Below, in pieces: positions 35,420 through 46,213 of a stretch of DNA of 64,000 nt. This stretch comes from an uncultured SAR116 cluster alpha proteobacterium (lineage in GTDB: Bacteria; Pseudomonadota; Alphaproteobacteria; Puniceispirillales; Marisalimonadaceae). The stretch covers positions 1-64,000 of the forward strand of contig CACBDG010000003.1 of the NCBI GenBank assembly GCA_902537945.1, given 5' to 3'. The notes under the pieces were generated by a model. The model was given only the letters and a program-made list of their open reading frames with translations, had not been told where the DNA came from and searched no databases. The translations under genes and the position numbers were made by a program. The stretch's first letter is position 1; each line of letters opens with the position of its first letter.

Positions 35420-37318
35420 TTATTCAAAACCATATTTTTTTAAAGAATTAATTATGTATGGGTAGGTTGTTAAATGTTGATTTTGTTTAGTTAATGCAAA
35501 CTTTATTTTTGATAAATGATTTTCTTTTAAAAAATTTTTTACAAAATCTAAATGCTTTTTGGCAATATTAAATTTTTCTAAAGAGTCATATGCCAAACCT
35601 AAATGAAGATTCCACCAGATAAATTTTTTGTGTTGCAGAGGCTCTAAAACATCAATTACTTTTTTTCTTTCTCCACTAGTTTGATAACATTGAGCTAATA
35701 AATAATTATCCCATGTTGCATAATTTCCTGTGTCCAATTCATAAGCTTTTTTACCTATTTCCCAACATCCTCTTTGAAACTGACATCTATTCTTTTTTAC
35801 AGTTTGAAATTTTTCTGAACTTTTAAAAACATCCTTTTTCTCACATTGTCCACCATATGCTAAACTATACCCAATTTTACCAAGTAAATGAGGTCTCGCA
35901 CCAGCTAATTTATAAGCCTTTTCAGCAACATTAAACATTTCTTGCCAGTTTTTGTTAAAAAATTCAATTTGTAATTTTGTCGCATAACCGAATGCATTTT
36001 CAGGATCTAAAATTATTCCTTGATCAATTTCTTTAGAGGCATCATTAAGCATATATTTATATTCATCAGTAATTGAAAATGATGAATATTGTGCCCTTTT
36101 CCTATCTGCCAACCATATCCATGCATCAGCGTAGTTAGGATCTTTTTTGACTGATTTTTCTAAACATTCAATTGCTTTTGGATTTAAAGTTGGCGTTACA
36201 GCGCCTCGAGCAAAGTTAATACATTCATAAATTGATATATCATCTGTTGAGGATGTAGCTATCTTTTGGTTTATATCCTTTGACAATACTGCTCCTGCGC
36301 CAACAAGTTCATTTATTATTTGTTTTGTAATTTCATCTTGTAGTTTGAATATATTTTTACCTGTTAAATCTCTGTCATATGTTTCTGACCAAATATTTGA
36401 TATGTTCTTACCATCTATAAGATCAACCTTTACTCTAAGCATGTTATCAATCTGCATGATGTTACCATCAACTAAATTAGAGGCATTTGTAGATGTAGAA
36501 ACTTCTTTAAGATCTTTTGGAATTTTTTTTAAATTCAGTATATTCAATGATTTAGATGATTTAGTTAATTTAGATCCTAGGTCTTGAGATATGCCAAGAG
36601 CTAGCAGTTTTTCTTTTTGAGTTTCACTTAGGCTTTTAAATGGCAGTATGACAATCTTACTACTATCTAATTTAGTTTCTGTGTCCAATATTCCTGAGAA
36701 GAACAGTCCTATGAAGACGGCAGCTATAGCACCCCCTATCATGGCTATCATCTTGGTATTAGATGATTGTGTCTTTAGCTTTCTCTTTTGTGATGGATCT
36801 AATAACAGATCATAAGCATGAAATTGGTTCTGCTTTACTTTTTGTATTCCTAAATCATTGAATTCGTACTTCGTTTTATTAGCAACAAGATCATAAACAT
36901 TCTTGGATATTGTTATTCCGCCTGGTTGGGCAAGAGCTTCTAATCTAGCTGCTACATTAACACCATCTCCCATAAGGTTAGCATCACCCTGTTTTACAAC
37001 ATCACCCATATTGATACCTATGCGGTATTCTAGCTTAACATCTGTTGTATCTTTATCATTACGAGCTTTAATTTGTTTTTGGAACTCTACAGCTGTATTA
37101 ACAGCAGCAACAGCACTGGGAAACTCAGCAAACACAGAGTCCCCGCCTGTATTGAATATACGGCCTTTTTGTTTTTTAATAAGAGGTTCAATGATCTTAT
37201 TACAGTCATTTAGACTAGCTAGAGTAGCATCCTCATCTTTTTCCATGTGTTTGCTATAGCCAACTACGTCAGTGGCAAATATTACTGCTATCTTACGGTC
37301 TATGTCTGATGAACTCAT
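35420..37318 (-). CDS. Membrane-tethered class III adenylate/guanylate cyclase with TolB-like and TPR regions
   Basis: 632 residues. An N-terminal class III cyclase domain (about 8-175) has the metal-binding Asp17 (FATDVVGYS) and Asp60 (NTGGDSVFAEF) and the transition-state pair Asn121/Arg125 (GDGVNVAARLEAL). A single span (about 190-211) follows, then a TolB-like segment KIVILPFKSLSETQKEKLLALGISQDL (from ~221) and C-terminal TPR-like repeats (about 370-600). The cyclase therefore faces the cytoplasm and the TPR part probably the periplasm. It likely makes cAMP or another cyclic nucleotide under control of its sensor half. Alone on its strand; no cyclic nucleotide receptor gene is nearby. Confidence 0.88.
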   Translation of the reverse strand: MSSSDIDRKIAVIFATDVVGYSKHMEKDEDATLASLNDCNKIIEPLIKKQKGRIFNTGGDSVFAEFPSAVAAVNTAVEFQKQIKARNDKDTTDVKLEYRIGINMGDVVKQGDANLMGDGVNVAARLEALAQPGGITISKNVYDLVANKTKYEFNDLGIQKVKQNQFHAYDLLLDPSQKRKLKTQSSNTKMIAMIGGAIAAVFIGLFFSGILDTETKLDSSKIVILPFKSLSETQKEKLLALGISQDLGSKLTKSSKSLNILNLKKIPKDLKEVSTSTNASNLVDGNIMQIDNMLRVKVDLIDGKNISNIWSETYDRDLTGKNIFKLQDEITKQIINELVGAGAVLSKDINQKIATSSTDDISIYECINFARGAVTPTLNPKAIECLEKSVKKDPNYADAWIWLADRKRAQYSSFSITDEYKYMLNDASKEIDQGIILDPENAFGYATKLQIEFFNKNWQEMFNVAEKAYKLAGARPHLLGKIGYSLAYGGQCEKKDVFKSSEKFQTVKKNRCQFQRGCWEIGKKAYELDTGNYATWDNYLLAQCYQTSGERKKVIDVLEPLQHKKFIWWNLHLGLAYDSLEKFNIAKKHLDFVKNFLKENHLSKIKFALTKQNQHLTTYPYIINSLKKYGFE

Positions 37319-37494
37319 ATGTTAATTATAATCATGTATGTTATGTTGTTTCAATAAGGATTTTTGTATAAATTTTAATCATTAATTACAGAAAAGACTA
37401 CTTTTTTAACACAGCCATGAAAATCATTAGAGACTGATTGATAATTATGCAATTTTTTGTTTGTATATGTTATTAAAATTTTTTGAGGTTTAAA

Positions 37495-37743
37495 ATGTCT
37501 ATAAAAATTTCCGTCGTAGAAGAGAAAATTTTTGAAGTTGTTAATCAGTACAATATTGACGAATATTATATAAATAAAAGTTATGGTTCAATTGAGAGAT
37601 TTAATCAGGTAGTTAATGGTGAAACGCTAAAAAAAAATGAAATATCTTTAATGGATTTTCTTAGCGAAATCAGACCTAATAATATCTTAAATATGAAACC
37701 AAAAAATGTTAGAAATAAACTAGATATAAAATACGGATATTAA
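37495..37743 (+). CDS. Small protein of unknown function
   Basis: 82 residues from the ATG at 37495, which has GAGG 6-7 bases upstream; the in-frame TTG at 37483 has no such support. Sequence MSIKISVVEEKIFEVVNQYN... is charged and soluble, with KPKNVRNKLDIKYGY at the end. No family recognised. It stands alone between the cyclase gene and tRNA-Lys. Confidence 0.5.
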   Translation: MSIKISVVEEKIFEVVNQYNIDEYYINKSYGSIERFNQVVNGETLKKNEISLMDFLSEIRPNNILNMKPKNVRNKLDIKYGY

Positions 37744-37904
37744 TAAATTAATTATACACTTCCATGTGTTTAATCTATCCAACTATGTTAGTAGAAAATA
37801 TGAAAGCAATACCTTAGTCGCCAGATCAAAATATAGTATTCATATTATAATCATAATCTTTAGTGAAACACAATTTTTAGCATTTAATATATTATAATTG
37901 AGGC

Positions 37905-37933
37905 ACTCTTAGATATTTTAAAGAGTTTTTTTT
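37905..37933 (+). terminator. Intrinsic terminator on the plus strand
   Basis: A six-bp stem ACTCTT / AAGAGT with a 10-base loop is followed by eight T residues (37926-37933). It is ~160 bases past the stop of the small gene ending at 37743. It either ends a long 3' untranslated region of that gene or the transcript of a small RNA encoded in 37744-37933. Confidence 0.5.
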
Positions 37934-37990
37934 AAAATGAGTTGTTTGCTAAGTCATTGTATATACCACCACATTCCATTTGAAAGAAAG

Positions 37991-38066
37991 TGGTGAGCGC
38001 GACAGGATTCGAACCTGTGACCCATTGATTAAAAGTCAATTGCTCTACCAACTGAGCTACGCGCCC
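37991..38066 (-). tRNA. tRNA-Lys (anticodon TTT)
   Basis: Read on the minus strand, all tRNA parts are present. Acceptor arm GGGCGCG pairs with CGCGCTC (one G-U pair), the D-arm contains AGCTCAGTTGGTAGAGC, and the anticodon stem ATTGA/TCAAT encloses loop CTTTTAA (anticodon TTT). The T-arm has GGTTCGAATCC, the discriminator is A, and the terminal CCA is encoded in the DNA (37991-37993). It reads AAA and AAG lysine codons, which are very frequent in this AT-rich genome. Confidence 0.97.
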
Positions 38067-38132
38067 TATGACATCATGAAACTATTTGATAATGATAACA
38101 GAATCAAGTTTTATGTTAAAAAATTTTTTTTT

Positions 38133-38639
38133 TTAATTATTTTTTTTCAGCATTGCAATATTAACATTTGCAGGAACAAACGAAGATATATCACCCCCTA
38201 AAAGAGATATTTCTTTTACAAATCTTGATGCAACAAATTGATGAGATTCTGATGCAGTCAAAAAAATAGTTTCTATATCATTTGCCAACCTTGCATTCAT
38301 GCCCGCCATTTGAAACTCATAATCAAAATCTGAAACAGCTCTAAGCCCTCTTATAATCATTGTTGCTGAATTAGTTCTAGCAAAGTCAATAAGAAGATTA
38401 TTAAAGCTTTCAACTCGAATTTCACCTAATTTTCTTTTTGAATTTTTTAAATTTTGATTAATTGCTTCTTGAATTAAAGATTTTCTCTGTGAAATTTTAA
38501 AAAAAGGATTTTTTCCAATATTTTCTGCAACACCAATTATCAGAAGATCACATAATGAACTTGCTCTATAAATTATATCTAAATGACCGTTTGTTACTGG
38601 GTCAAAAGTTCCTGGATATAGTGCTATTCTTTTCAACAA
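38133..38639 (-). CDS. coaD: Phosphopantetheine adenylyltransferase
   Basis: 168 residues, standard length. N-terminal LYPGTFDPVTNGHLDII contains the nucleotidyltransferase T/HxGH motif; RGLRAVSDFDYEFQM and FVKEISLLGGDISSFVP are family signatures. It transfers AMP to 4'-phosphopantetheine, the fourth step of coenzyme A synthesis, in the cytoplasm. It follows gyrA on the same strand, the usual order in alphaproteobacteria (gyrA-coaD), about 40 bases downstream. Confidence 0.96.
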   Translation of the reverse strand: MLKRIALYPGTFDPVTNGHLDIIYRASSLCDLLIIGVAENIGKNPFFKISQRKSLIQEAINQNLKNSKRKLGEIRVESFNNLLIDFARTNSATMIIRGLRAVSDFDYEFQMAGMNARLANDIETIFLTASESHQFVASRFVKEISLLGGDISSFVPANVNIAMLKKNN

Positions 38640-38681
38640 AAAAACTCTTTTTACATATCTATTGATATATTAATATCTCAG

Positions 38682-41288
38682 TTAATCAGTTGCAACTTCA
38701 TTGTAATTATCTTCAGGATTTTCATCCTCATCACTATCAGTTAACAGTGCAACAGAAACTACCTTTTCTTCGTCATCAACATCAAATAATCTTACACCTT
38801 GTGTTTTTCTTCCAGCTATTCTGATAGAATCCCCTTCTCCTCCATGAACACGAATACGTATAAGTTTTCCCGAGTTAGTCACAAGCATTATTTGATCATC
38901 TTCAGAAGCTACATATGAGGCAACAACTGGTCCATTTCTAGCAGAACATTCTATGTTTGCTACTCCCTGACCACCTCTATTAGTCATTCTATAATCTTCG
39001 ATAGGGGTTCTTTTACCGAAACCATTTTCAGTAACGGATAATATATATCTCTTTTCCAACTTAGGTATTAATGACATTGATACAACATAATCATTAGGTT
39101 TTAATTTAATGCCTCTTACACCTGATGAACCTCTTCCCACAAAAACCCTGACATCATTTACATCAAACCTTATTGCCTTACCTAACCTAGTTGCTAGTAA
39201 AACATTATCTTTGTCAGAACATGGTATAACTGAAACTAATTCGTCACTTTCATTAAGTTTCATAGCAATTTTTCCATTTTGTCGAATATTAGTAAAATCA
39301 CTTAATTGATTTCTTCTAATATTTCCATTTTTTGTAGCAAAAATAATTTGTAAATTTTGCCATGTCTCTTCATTTTCAGGCATAGGCATAACAGTATGTA
39401 TTTTTTCATCTTGCTCTATTGGAAGCAAATTAATCATTGGCTTACCAAGAGCTTGGGGTGCAGATTCTGGTAATTTATAACACTTTAATTGGTAAACCAT
39501 TCCTGAGGATGTGAAAAATAATATTGGTGTATGTGTGTTAGTTACAAAAAGTGAAGTAACTGTATCTTCATCCCTCATTTTCATACCAGCTCTACCTTTT
39601 CCACCTCTTCTTTGGGCTCGATATGTAGATAATGATACTCTTTTGATGTAACCTCTATGACTAACTGTAACAACCATATCCTCTTTTTGAATAAGATCTT
39701 CATCGTCATGATCAATGACACTGTCATTGATTTCAGTTCTTCTAGGATCATCAATTTTTGTTAAAACCTCACTAAGTTCATTTTGTATTAAATTTGTAAG
39801 TTTAGTTCTATCAGAAAGTATAATTAAATATTCTTTAATTTGATTAGATAACTCTTCCGTTTCTTTTTCTAATTTAGATCTTTCCATTCCTGTAAGACGT
39901 TGTAATCTAAGCTCTAATATAGCTTTAGCTTGATCAACTGATAATTTATAATGGTCGTCAATAATTTGATACTCTGGTTCATCAATTAATTTTATAAAAT
40001 GTGCAACTTCTTTTGCAGGCCAAGATTTTGCACATAAATCTTTACGAGCATTTTCTGGGTCAGAAGAAGCTTTGATTAGCTCAATAACTTCATCAATACT
40101 TGTTATTGCTACCATTAATCCAGCTAAAATATGAGCTCTATTTCTCGATTTGTTGAGCAAAAACTTAGTTCTTCTTATTACCACTTCAAATCTAAATTCT
40201 ATAAAAGCATTAAGAATTTCAATGATACCCATTTGCTTTGGTTGCCCATTATCCAAAGCTAACATATTTACAGGAAAACTAGTTTGCAATCTAGTATGAC
40301 GCCATAATTGATTCAAAACAACATCACCTTGAAAATCTTTCTTAATTTCAACAACAATTCTCATTCCATTTCTATCAGATTCGTCTCTTAGATCAGAAAT
40401 ACCTTCGATAATTTTGTCTCTAATCAAATCTCCTATTTTTTCTAAAACAAGAGCTTTATTTACTTGAAATGGAATTTCAGAAATAATTATAGTTTCTCTA
40501 TCAAAATTTTTACCTGTCTGTACAATTTCTGCTTTTGATCGCATAATTATACTACCTCTTCCTGTCCTAAAAGCTTCTCTAATACCTGCCCTTCCCATAA
40601 TTAAACCTGCAGTAGGAAAGTCTGGGCCAGGAATAATTTCCATTAATTCTTCTAAACTTGTATTTGGATTTTCAATAAGAACTTTGCATGCACGTATAAC
40701 TTCACCTGGATTATGTGGTGGAATATTTGTAGCCATACCCACTGCAATACCACCAGCACCATTTACAAGCATATTTGGGAATTCTGCTGGCAAAACAGAA
40801 GGTTCAAGTTGGGACTCATCATAATTTGGAATAAAATCGATTGTATCTTTATCAATATCTCTAAGCAAACTCTCAGACGATCGTGCAAGTCTGGATTCTG
40901 TGTACCTCATTGCTGCAGGTGGATCACCATCTATGGATCCAAAATTACCTTGACCATCAACAAGCATAAGTCTCATAGAAAATTCTTGAGCCATTCTTAC
41001 CATGGAGTCATATATTGCTGTGTCTCCATGAGGATGATAATTACCCATTACATCACCCACAACTCTAGCAGATTTTCTATATGGCTTAGACCAATCGTAT
41101 CCCCCTTCAATCATTGCGTATAATATTCGCCTATGCACTGGTTTAAGACCATCTCTTACATCAGGCAAAGCTCTTGATACAATCACACTCATCGCATAAT
41201 CAAGGTATGATTTTTTCATTTCATCTGTAATAGAGATCAGAGATTGGCTAGAGGGATTGTCTTTTTCTTTTGACAAAGAAGGCTCCAA
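38682..41288 (-). CDS. gyrA: DNA gyrase subunit A
   Basis: 868 residues. Catalytic Tyr129 in [10 protein letters not shown], quinolone-determining segment [10 protein letters not shown] (Thr90 and Asp94 correspond to Ser83 and Asp87 of E. coli), GyrA-box QRRGGKG in the C-terminal pinwheel domain, and a short acidic tail ([10 protein letters not shown]). With GyrB it introduces negative supercoils. Thr at the Ser83 position is an ordinary natural variant and does not by itself indicate quinolone resistance. It follows ssb on the same strand with an ~87-base gap. Confidence 0.98.
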   Translation of the reverse strand: MEPSLSKEKDNPSSQSLISITDEMKKSYLDYAMSVIVSRALPDVRDGLKPVHRRILYAMIEGGYDWSKPYRKSARVVGDVMGNYHPHGDTAIYDSMVRMAQEFSMRLMLVDGQGNFGSIDGDPPAAMRYTESRLARSSESLLRDIDKDTIDFIPNYDESQLEPSVLPAEFPNMLVNGAGGIAVGMATNIPPHNPGEVIRACKVLIENPNTSLEELMEIIPGPDFPTAGLIMGRAGIREAFRTGRGSIIMRSKAEIVQTGKNFDRETIIISEIPFQVNKALVLEKIGDLIRDKIIEGISDLRDESDRNGMRIVVEIKKDFQGDVVLNQLWRHTRLQTSFPVNMLALDNGQPKQMGIIEILNAFIEFRFEVVIRRTKFLLNKSRNRAHILAGLMVAITSIDEVIELIKASSDPENARKDLCAKSWPAKEVAHFIKLIDEPEYQIIDDHYKLSVDQAKAILELRLQRLTGMERSKLEKETEELSNQIKEYLIILSDRTKLTNLIQNELSEVLTKIDDPRRTEINDSVIDHDDEDLIQKEDMVVTVSHRGYIKRVSLSTYRAQRRGGKGRAGMKMRDEDTVTSLFVTNTHTPILFFTSSGMVYQLKCYKLPESAPQALGKPMINLLPIEQDEKIHTVMPMPENEETWQNLQIIFATKNGNIRRNQLSDFTNIRQNGKIAMKLNESDELVSVIPCSDKDNVLLATRLGKAIRFDVNDVRVFVGRGSSGVRGIKLKPNDYVVSMSLIPKLEKRYILSVTENGFGKRTPIEDYRMTNRGGQGVANIECSARNGPVVASYVASEDDQIMLVTNSGKLIRIRVHGGEGDSIRIAGRKTQGVRLFDVDDEEKVVSVALLTDSDEDENPEDNYNEVATD

Positions 41289-41375
41289 TAATAAGTTATA
41301 AAAATCTAATAAATTTCAACATATTGTATATTGCTTTTAATTATATAACAATATATATCATATTACTAAATCAAT

Positions 41376-41840
41376 TTAAAATGGAATTTCATCATCTAAA
41401 TCAGATGCAATTTCATCTGACATAGATATTTGATTTGATTGATCTATTTCAGCATTTTGTTGGTTATTACTTATTTGATTTTCAGATCTTGAGCCTAATA
41501 ATGTTAATTCGCCTCTATACCTTTGGAGAACAACCTCTGTTGTGTATTTTTCTTGGCCTGATTGTTGATCAGTCCATTTCCTGGTTTGGAGTTGACCTTC
41601 TAAATATACAGTACTTCCTTTTTTAAGATATTGTTCTGCAACTTTTCCTAGAGCGTCATTAAATATTACAACACGATGCCATTCAGTCCTTTCTCTTTGT
41701 TCTCCTGTGTTTTTATCCTTCCACCTATCTGAAGTAGCCACACTCAGTTGAACAATTTTATCTCCATTTTGCATTGCTCTTATTTCCGGATCACGGCCTA
41801 AATTTCCTACCAAGGTAACTTTATTAACGCTTCCGCTCAT
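41376..41840 (-). CDS. ssb: Single-stranded DNA-binding protein
   Basis: 154 residues from the ATG at 41840 ([20 protein letters not shown]), chosen for the GGAGATAT segment just upstream; a longer frame to 41882 has no such site and adds non-conserved residues. OB-fold core residues 1-110, a Gln/Asn-rich linker, and the acidic C-terminal tip DLDDEIPF that binds repair and replication proteins. It is divergent from uvrA, the common pairing in proteobacteria. Confidence 0.97.
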   Translation of the reverse strand: MSGSVNKVTLVGNLGRDPEIRAMQNGDKIVQLSVATSDRWKDKNTGEQRERTEWHRVVIFNDALGKVAEQYLKKGSTVYLEGQLQTRKWTDQQSGQEKYTTEVVLQRYRGELTLLGSRSENQISNNQQNAEIDQSNQISMSDEIASDLDDEIPF

Positions 41841-41988
41841 TTTATATCTCCATATAGAATATTTTGTATTATAAACTATCATTTAGTTAAAAAAAACAAA
41901 AATTTTAATCTTTTTGATTGACATTTATTGCTTCAAAGTTAACTAAATTGAAAGTTAAATTTTGTACATATGGATAGAATAAAATAAA

Positions 41989-44862
41989 ATGCAAAACATG
42001 CATGAATTTAATCAATATCTAAAAGTTCGCGGTGCTAACGAACATAATTTAAAAAATATTGATATTGATATTCCTAAAAATAAATTAATTGTAATGACTG
42101 GCGTTTCAGGATCTGGTAAAAGCTCTTTAGCTTTTGATACAATATATGCAGAAGGGCAGAGAAGATACGTAGAATCTCTATCTGCTTACGCAAGACAATT
42201 TTTACAAATGATGCAAAAACCAAATGTAGAGTCTATTGAAGGACTTTCTCCTGCAATATCAATTGAACAAAAGTCAACAAACAAAAATCCAAGATCAACC
42301 GTAGGAACTGTAACTGAGATATATGATTATATGAGGCTTCTATGGGCTAGAGTAGGTATACCTTATTCTCCGACTACTGGATTACCAATTGAAAGTCAAA
42401 CAGTAAGCCAAATGGTAGATAAGATTTTAAAAAAGGAAGATAACACAAAGATCTATTTGCTAGCTCCAATAGTTCGTGGAAGAAAAGGAGAGTATAGAAA
42501 AGAATTTTTAGAATTAAGGAAAAAAGGTTTTCAGAGGCTAAGAATTAATAATGAATTTTATGACATAGAAGAATTACCTACTCTTGATAGGTATAAAAAA
42601 CATGATATTGAAGTTGTCGTAGATAGATTGGTAATAACAAAATCATCGGAAGAAGAGAATAAAGATTTTATTCAAAGATTAGCCGACTCTATTGAAATAT
42701 CATTACAATTGTCAGATGGTTTGTTATATGTTCTTGACATTGATAGTAATAAAAAAGAGGTGTATTCTTCTAATTTTTCTTGTCCTGTAAGTGGTTTTAC
42801 TATTGATGAGATTGAACCACGAATATTTTCTTTTAATAATCCAGCTGGAGCATGTGACAAATGCGATGGTTTAGGAAATGCTGTTGCTTTTGACTTCAGT
42901 TTAGTAGTACCTGATCAAAATCTTACTTTTAGAGAGGGAGCTATTGCTCCATGGGCTATGAATACAAGCAAATTGTACATACAGACACTACAATCATTAG
43001 CAAAACATTATAAATTTGACATTGACGATAAATTTTCAGATGTTTCTGATCATATTAAGGAAAAGTTATTATATGGATCTGGTGATGAAAAAATTGAAAT
43101 TGTTTATAATGATGGAACAAGAGTTTTTCGTTCAAACAAAGTATTTGAAGGTATTATTCCAAATTTAGAAAGAAGATTGAAAGAAAGTGAGAGTAAGTGG
43201 GTAAAAGAAGAATTAGGAAGATTTCAATCAGAAAAATACTGCGAAAAATGTAATGGCAAAAGGCTGAAATTAGAAACTTTAGCTGTTAAAATTAACAAAA
43301 AGGATATAGCTGATGTTTCAAGATTGACAATTGAAGAAGCAAGAAAATGGTTTTTAGATCTTAATAAAATACTAAATGAACAAGAACTAGCAATATCGAA
43401 ACAAGTTTTGAAAGAAATAAACGATAGGCTAGGTTTTCTAACAAGCGTTGGATTGTCTTATTTATCAATTTCTAGAAATAGTGGAACATTATCTGGTGGA
43501 GAAAGTCAAAGAATAAGATTAGCTAGTCAAATTGGTTCAGGTCTTTCAGGAGTGCTATATGTACTGGACGAGCCAAGTATAGGATTACACCAACGAGACA
43601 ATGAAAGATTGCTTCATACCTTACAAAAATTAAGAGATCTTGGTAACACTGTAATTGTGGTAGAACATGATGAAGAGGCTATTATTATTGCAGATCATAT
43701 AATTGATATCGGCCCTGGCGCTGGTATTAATGGAGGCAAAATTATTGCACAAGGGTCACCAAAAGAAATCAAAGAGAATAAAGAAAGTATAACTGGAAAT
43801 TACCTTGCAGGAATTCAAAAAATTGATGTCCCTACAAAAAGAAGAAAAGTTAATTCAAATAAGCATATTATTTTAAGAGGAGCTTCAGGTAATAATCTTC
43901 AAAATATTGATGTAGAATTTCCCCTCGGCATTCTAACTTGTGTAACTGGAGTTTCAGGTGGAGGAAAATCAACTTTGGTAATACAAACACTACAAAAAAG
44001 TTTATCAAAAATATTAAACGGGAACAGCTCTATCCCTGCTCCATATAAATCAATTAATGGCGTTTCGCAGATTGATAAGATAATTGACATTGATCAATCT
44101 CCAATTGGAAGAACACCTCGATCAAATCCAGCTACTTATACTGGTGCTTTTAATCATATTAGAGATTGGTTTGCAGGATTACCAGAAGCAAAAGTAAGGG
44201 GATATTTACCAGGTCGTTTTTCATTTAATGTAAAAGGTGGAAGATGTGAAGCCTGTCAAGGTGATGGTGTTATAAAGATTGAAATGCATTTTTTGCCAGA
44301 CGTTTACGTTAAATGTGACCAATGTAAAGGAAAAAGGTACAATAGAGAAACTCTTGAAGTAAAATGGAGAGACAAATCTATATCTGATGTTCTGGATATG
44401 ACAGTTAAAGAAGGTGCAGAGCTTTTTAAAGCTGTTCCCTTGATTTATGAAAAATTAGAAACTTTAGAAAGAGTTGGATTAGATTATATAAAGATTGGAC
44501 AACGTTCTACAACTCTATCTGGTGGAGAAGCACAAAGAATAAAACTTGCAAAAGAATTATCAAGAAAAGGTACTGGTAGAACTATATATATTCTAGATGA
44601 ACCTACCACTGGGTTGCATTTCCATGATATTAAAAAACTATTAGAAGTTATGCAGGAATTAGTAAATAATGGTAATACAATGATCGTTATAGAACATAAC
44701 CTTGATGTTATTAAAACTGCTGATCATATTATTGATTTAGGTCCAGAAGGTGGAGATAAAGGTGGATATGTCGTCGCACAAGGAACTCCTGAAGAGGTAT
44801 CAAAGGTAGCTGAAAGCCATACCGGTATCTTTTTAAAAAAATTATTAAATAAAAACACATAA
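41989..44862 (+). CDS. uvrA: Excinuclease ABC subunit A
   Basis: 957 residues with two ABC ATPase halves. First Walker [15 protein letters not shown], second [14 protein letters not shown]; signatures [12 protein letters not shown] and [12 protein letters not shown]. The second zinc finger is complete (CEACQGDG ... CDQCKGKR). The first shows only CPVSGFT where a Cys-x-x-Cys is usual, followed by CDKCDGLG, so it has three of four cysteines. UvrA recognises DNA damage and loads UvrB. Divergent from ssb; no LexA-type operator was recognised in the 148-base gap. Confidence 0.98.
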   Translation: MQNMHEFNQYLKVRGANEHNLKNIDIDIPKNKLIVMTGVSGSGKSSLAFDTIYAEGQRRYVESLSAYARQFLQMMQKPNVESIEGLSPAISIEQKSTNKNPRSTVGTVTEIYDYMRLLWARVGIPYSPTTGLPIESQTVSQMVDKILKKEDNTKIYLLAPIVRGRKGEYRKEFLELRKKGFQRLRINNEFYDIEELPTLDRYKKHDIEVVVDRLVITKSSEEENKDFIQRLADSIEISLQLSDGLLYVLDIDSNKKEVYSSNFSCPVSGFTIDEIEPRIFSFNNPAGACDKCDGLGNAVAFDFSLVVPDQNLTFREGAIAPWAMNTSKLYIQTLQSLAKHYKFDIDDKFSDVSDHIKEKLLYGSGDEKIEIVYNDGTRVFRSNKVFEGIIPNLERRLKESESKWVKEELGRFQSEKYCEKCNGKRLKLETLAVKINKKDIADVSRLTIEEARKWFLDLNKILNEQELAISKQVLKEINDRLGFLTSVGLSYLSISRNSGTLSGGESQRIRLASQIGSGLSGVLYVLDEPSIGLHQRDNERLLHTLQKLRDLGNTVIVVEHDEEAIIIADHIIDIGPGAGINGGKIIAQGSPKEIKENKESITGNYLAGIQKIDVPTKRRKVNSNKHIILRGASGNNLQNIDVEFPLGILTCVTGVSGGGKSTLVIQTLQKSLSKILNGNSSIPAPYKSINGVSQIDKIIDIDQSPIGRTPRSNPATYTGAFNHIRDWFAGLPEAKVRGYLPGRFSFNVKGGRCEACQGDGVIKIEMHFLPDVYVKCDQCKGKRYNRETLEVKWRDKSISDVLDMTVKEGAELFKAVPLIYEKLETLERVGLDYIKIGQRSTTLSGGEAQRIKLAKELSRKGTGRTIYILDEPTTGLHFHDIKKLLEVMQELVNNGNTMIVIEHNLDVIKTADHIIDLGPEGGDKGGYVVAQGTPEEVSKVAESHTGIFLKKLLNKNT

Positions 44863-44863
44863 A

Positions 44864-46213
44864 ATGATAAATTCTAATAAAATTGTAATTATTGGAGGAG
44901 GTTTAGCTGGCTGTGAAGCTGCCTATCAAATTTCTAAGTTCAATATAGATGTCGATTTGTACGAAATGAGGCCAAAAATTAAAACTGAAGCTCATCACAC
45001 AAAATATTTAGCTGAATTAGTTTGTTCCAATTCTTTTCGTTCTGATGATAAAGAATATAATGCAGTAGGTATTTTACATGAAGAATTACGCATTGCAGAT
45101 TCATTGATAATGAAAACTGCCGATCGTAACAAAGTACCAGCCGGGTCCGCTTTAGCAGTTGACAGAGTCAATTTTGCAAAAGAGGTAGATGATACTATTA
45201 AGTCAATACCAAATATAAATATAATAAATGAAGAAGTAAAAGACCTTAATCAATTTGACAATCAAATAGTTATAGTTTCAACAGGGCCTTTAACCTCCAA
45301 AACATTGGCTGAGAGTATCAAAATAAAAACTTCTGAGAATTATCTAGCTTTTTATGATGCGATTGCCCCTATTGTTTATAAAGATACTATAAACATGTCA
45401 ATTGCTTGGAAACAATCTAGATATGACAAAGGTAATGGAGATGATTATATAAATTGTCCATTTTCAAAGGAACAATATTATCAATTTATTGAAAAAATAA
45501 AAATAGCTCCAAAAATGGAATTTAAAGATTTTGAAGAAACTCCATTTTTTGAAGGTTGCATGCCCATAGAAGAAATAATTAGCCGAGGTGATGAAACATT
45601 AAGATATGGTCCAATGAAACCTGTTGGATTAACTAATCCTCATAAGACTGATGAACCATATGCTGTTGTACAATTAAGACAAGATAATAAATCTGGTACT
45701 TTATACAATATTGTTGGTTTTCAAACAAAAATGAAACATGGTTCACAAAAAGAAATTTTCAAAACAATTCCAGGCCTTAAAAATGCTGAATTTGCGAGGC
45801 TGGGTGGACTTCACAGAAATACATTTATAAAATCTCCTAAACTTTTAGACCCATTTTTGAGATTAAAAAATACTCAAAATATATTTTTTGCAGGTCAAAT
45901 AACAGGTGTTGAAGGATATGTGGAATCATCTGCTATTGGATTAATGGCCGGCATCTTTGCCTCATACGACTTAAAGAAAAATGAATTGAAATTACCACCT
46001 GAAAATTCAGCACATGGTGCATTATTAAAACATATCACAATGAATGCAAACCCCGATACTTTTCAACCAATGAATATAAATTTTGGACTTATGCCTAATA
46101 TAAATTTAGAGCTAACAGGGAAAAAAAACATAAAAGGAAGAGAAAAGAAAAAAATTCAATCGAAAATCGCGATTAGCTCAATTAAAGAGTGGATCAAAGA
46201 AATTAATTTTTAG
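44864..46213 (+). CDS. trmFO: Methylenetetrahydrofolate-tRNA-(uracil-5-)-methyltransferase
   Basis: 449 residues. FAD-binding IIGGGLAGCEAAYQI at the N-terminus, LAELVCSNSFRSDD, TGPLTSKTLAE, GCMPIEEIISRG and FFAGQITGVEGYVESSAIG are TrmFO signatures. It makes 5-methyluridine 54 in tRNA using folate rather than S-adenosylmethionine, as in many alphaproteobacteria and Gram-positives. It starts one base after the uvrA stop, so the two genes form an operon. The 3' end overlaps secF by 4 bases, tail to tail. Confidence 0.96.
   Translation: MINSNKIVIIGGGLAGCEAAYQISKFNIDVDLYEMRPKIKTEAHHTKYLAELVCSNSFRSDDKEYNAVGILHEELRIADSLIMKTADRNKVPAGSALAVDRVNFAKEVDDTIKSIPNINIINEEVKDLNQFDNQIVIVSTGPLTSKTLAESIKIKTSENYLAFYDAIAPIVYKDTINMSIAWKQSRYDKGNGDDYINCPFSKEQYYQFIEKIKIAPKMEFKDFEETPFFEGCMPIEEIISRGDETLRYGPMKPVGLTNPHKTDEPYAVVQLRQDNKSGTLYNIVGFQTKMKHGSQKEIFKTIPGLKNAEFARLGGLHRNTFIKSPKLLDPFLRLKNTQNIFFAGQITGVEGYVESSAIGLMAGIFASYDLKKNELKLPPENSAHGALLKHITMNANPDTFQPMNINFGLMPNINLELTGKKNIKGREKKKIQSKIAISSIKEWIKEINF

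Noticed and set aside
36903-37259. 118-codon plus-strand frame opposite the cyclase domain
   Set aside because: Antisense to a conserved catalytic domain; its composition is the mirror of that domain.
37980-38201. Plus-strand reading frame of 73 codons containing ERDRIRTCDPLIKSQ
   Set aside because: It is the reverse complement of tRNA-Lys; this artefact is widespread in databases as a false protein.
40713-41123. 136-codon plus-strand frame opposite gyrA
   Set aside because: Long only because gyrA is conserved; His/Cys-rich, no recognisable fold.
38682-41288. Quinolone-resistance change in gyrA (Thr at the Ser83 position)
   Set aside because: Thr is a natural residue at this place in many bacteria and is not evidence of resistance.
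41841-41988. LexA/SOS operator or firm promoter between ssb and uvrA
   Set aside because: A TTGACA occurs at 41918-41923 on the plus strand, but no good -10 at proper spacing and no GTTC or GAAC pair typical of alphaproteobacterial LexA sites.
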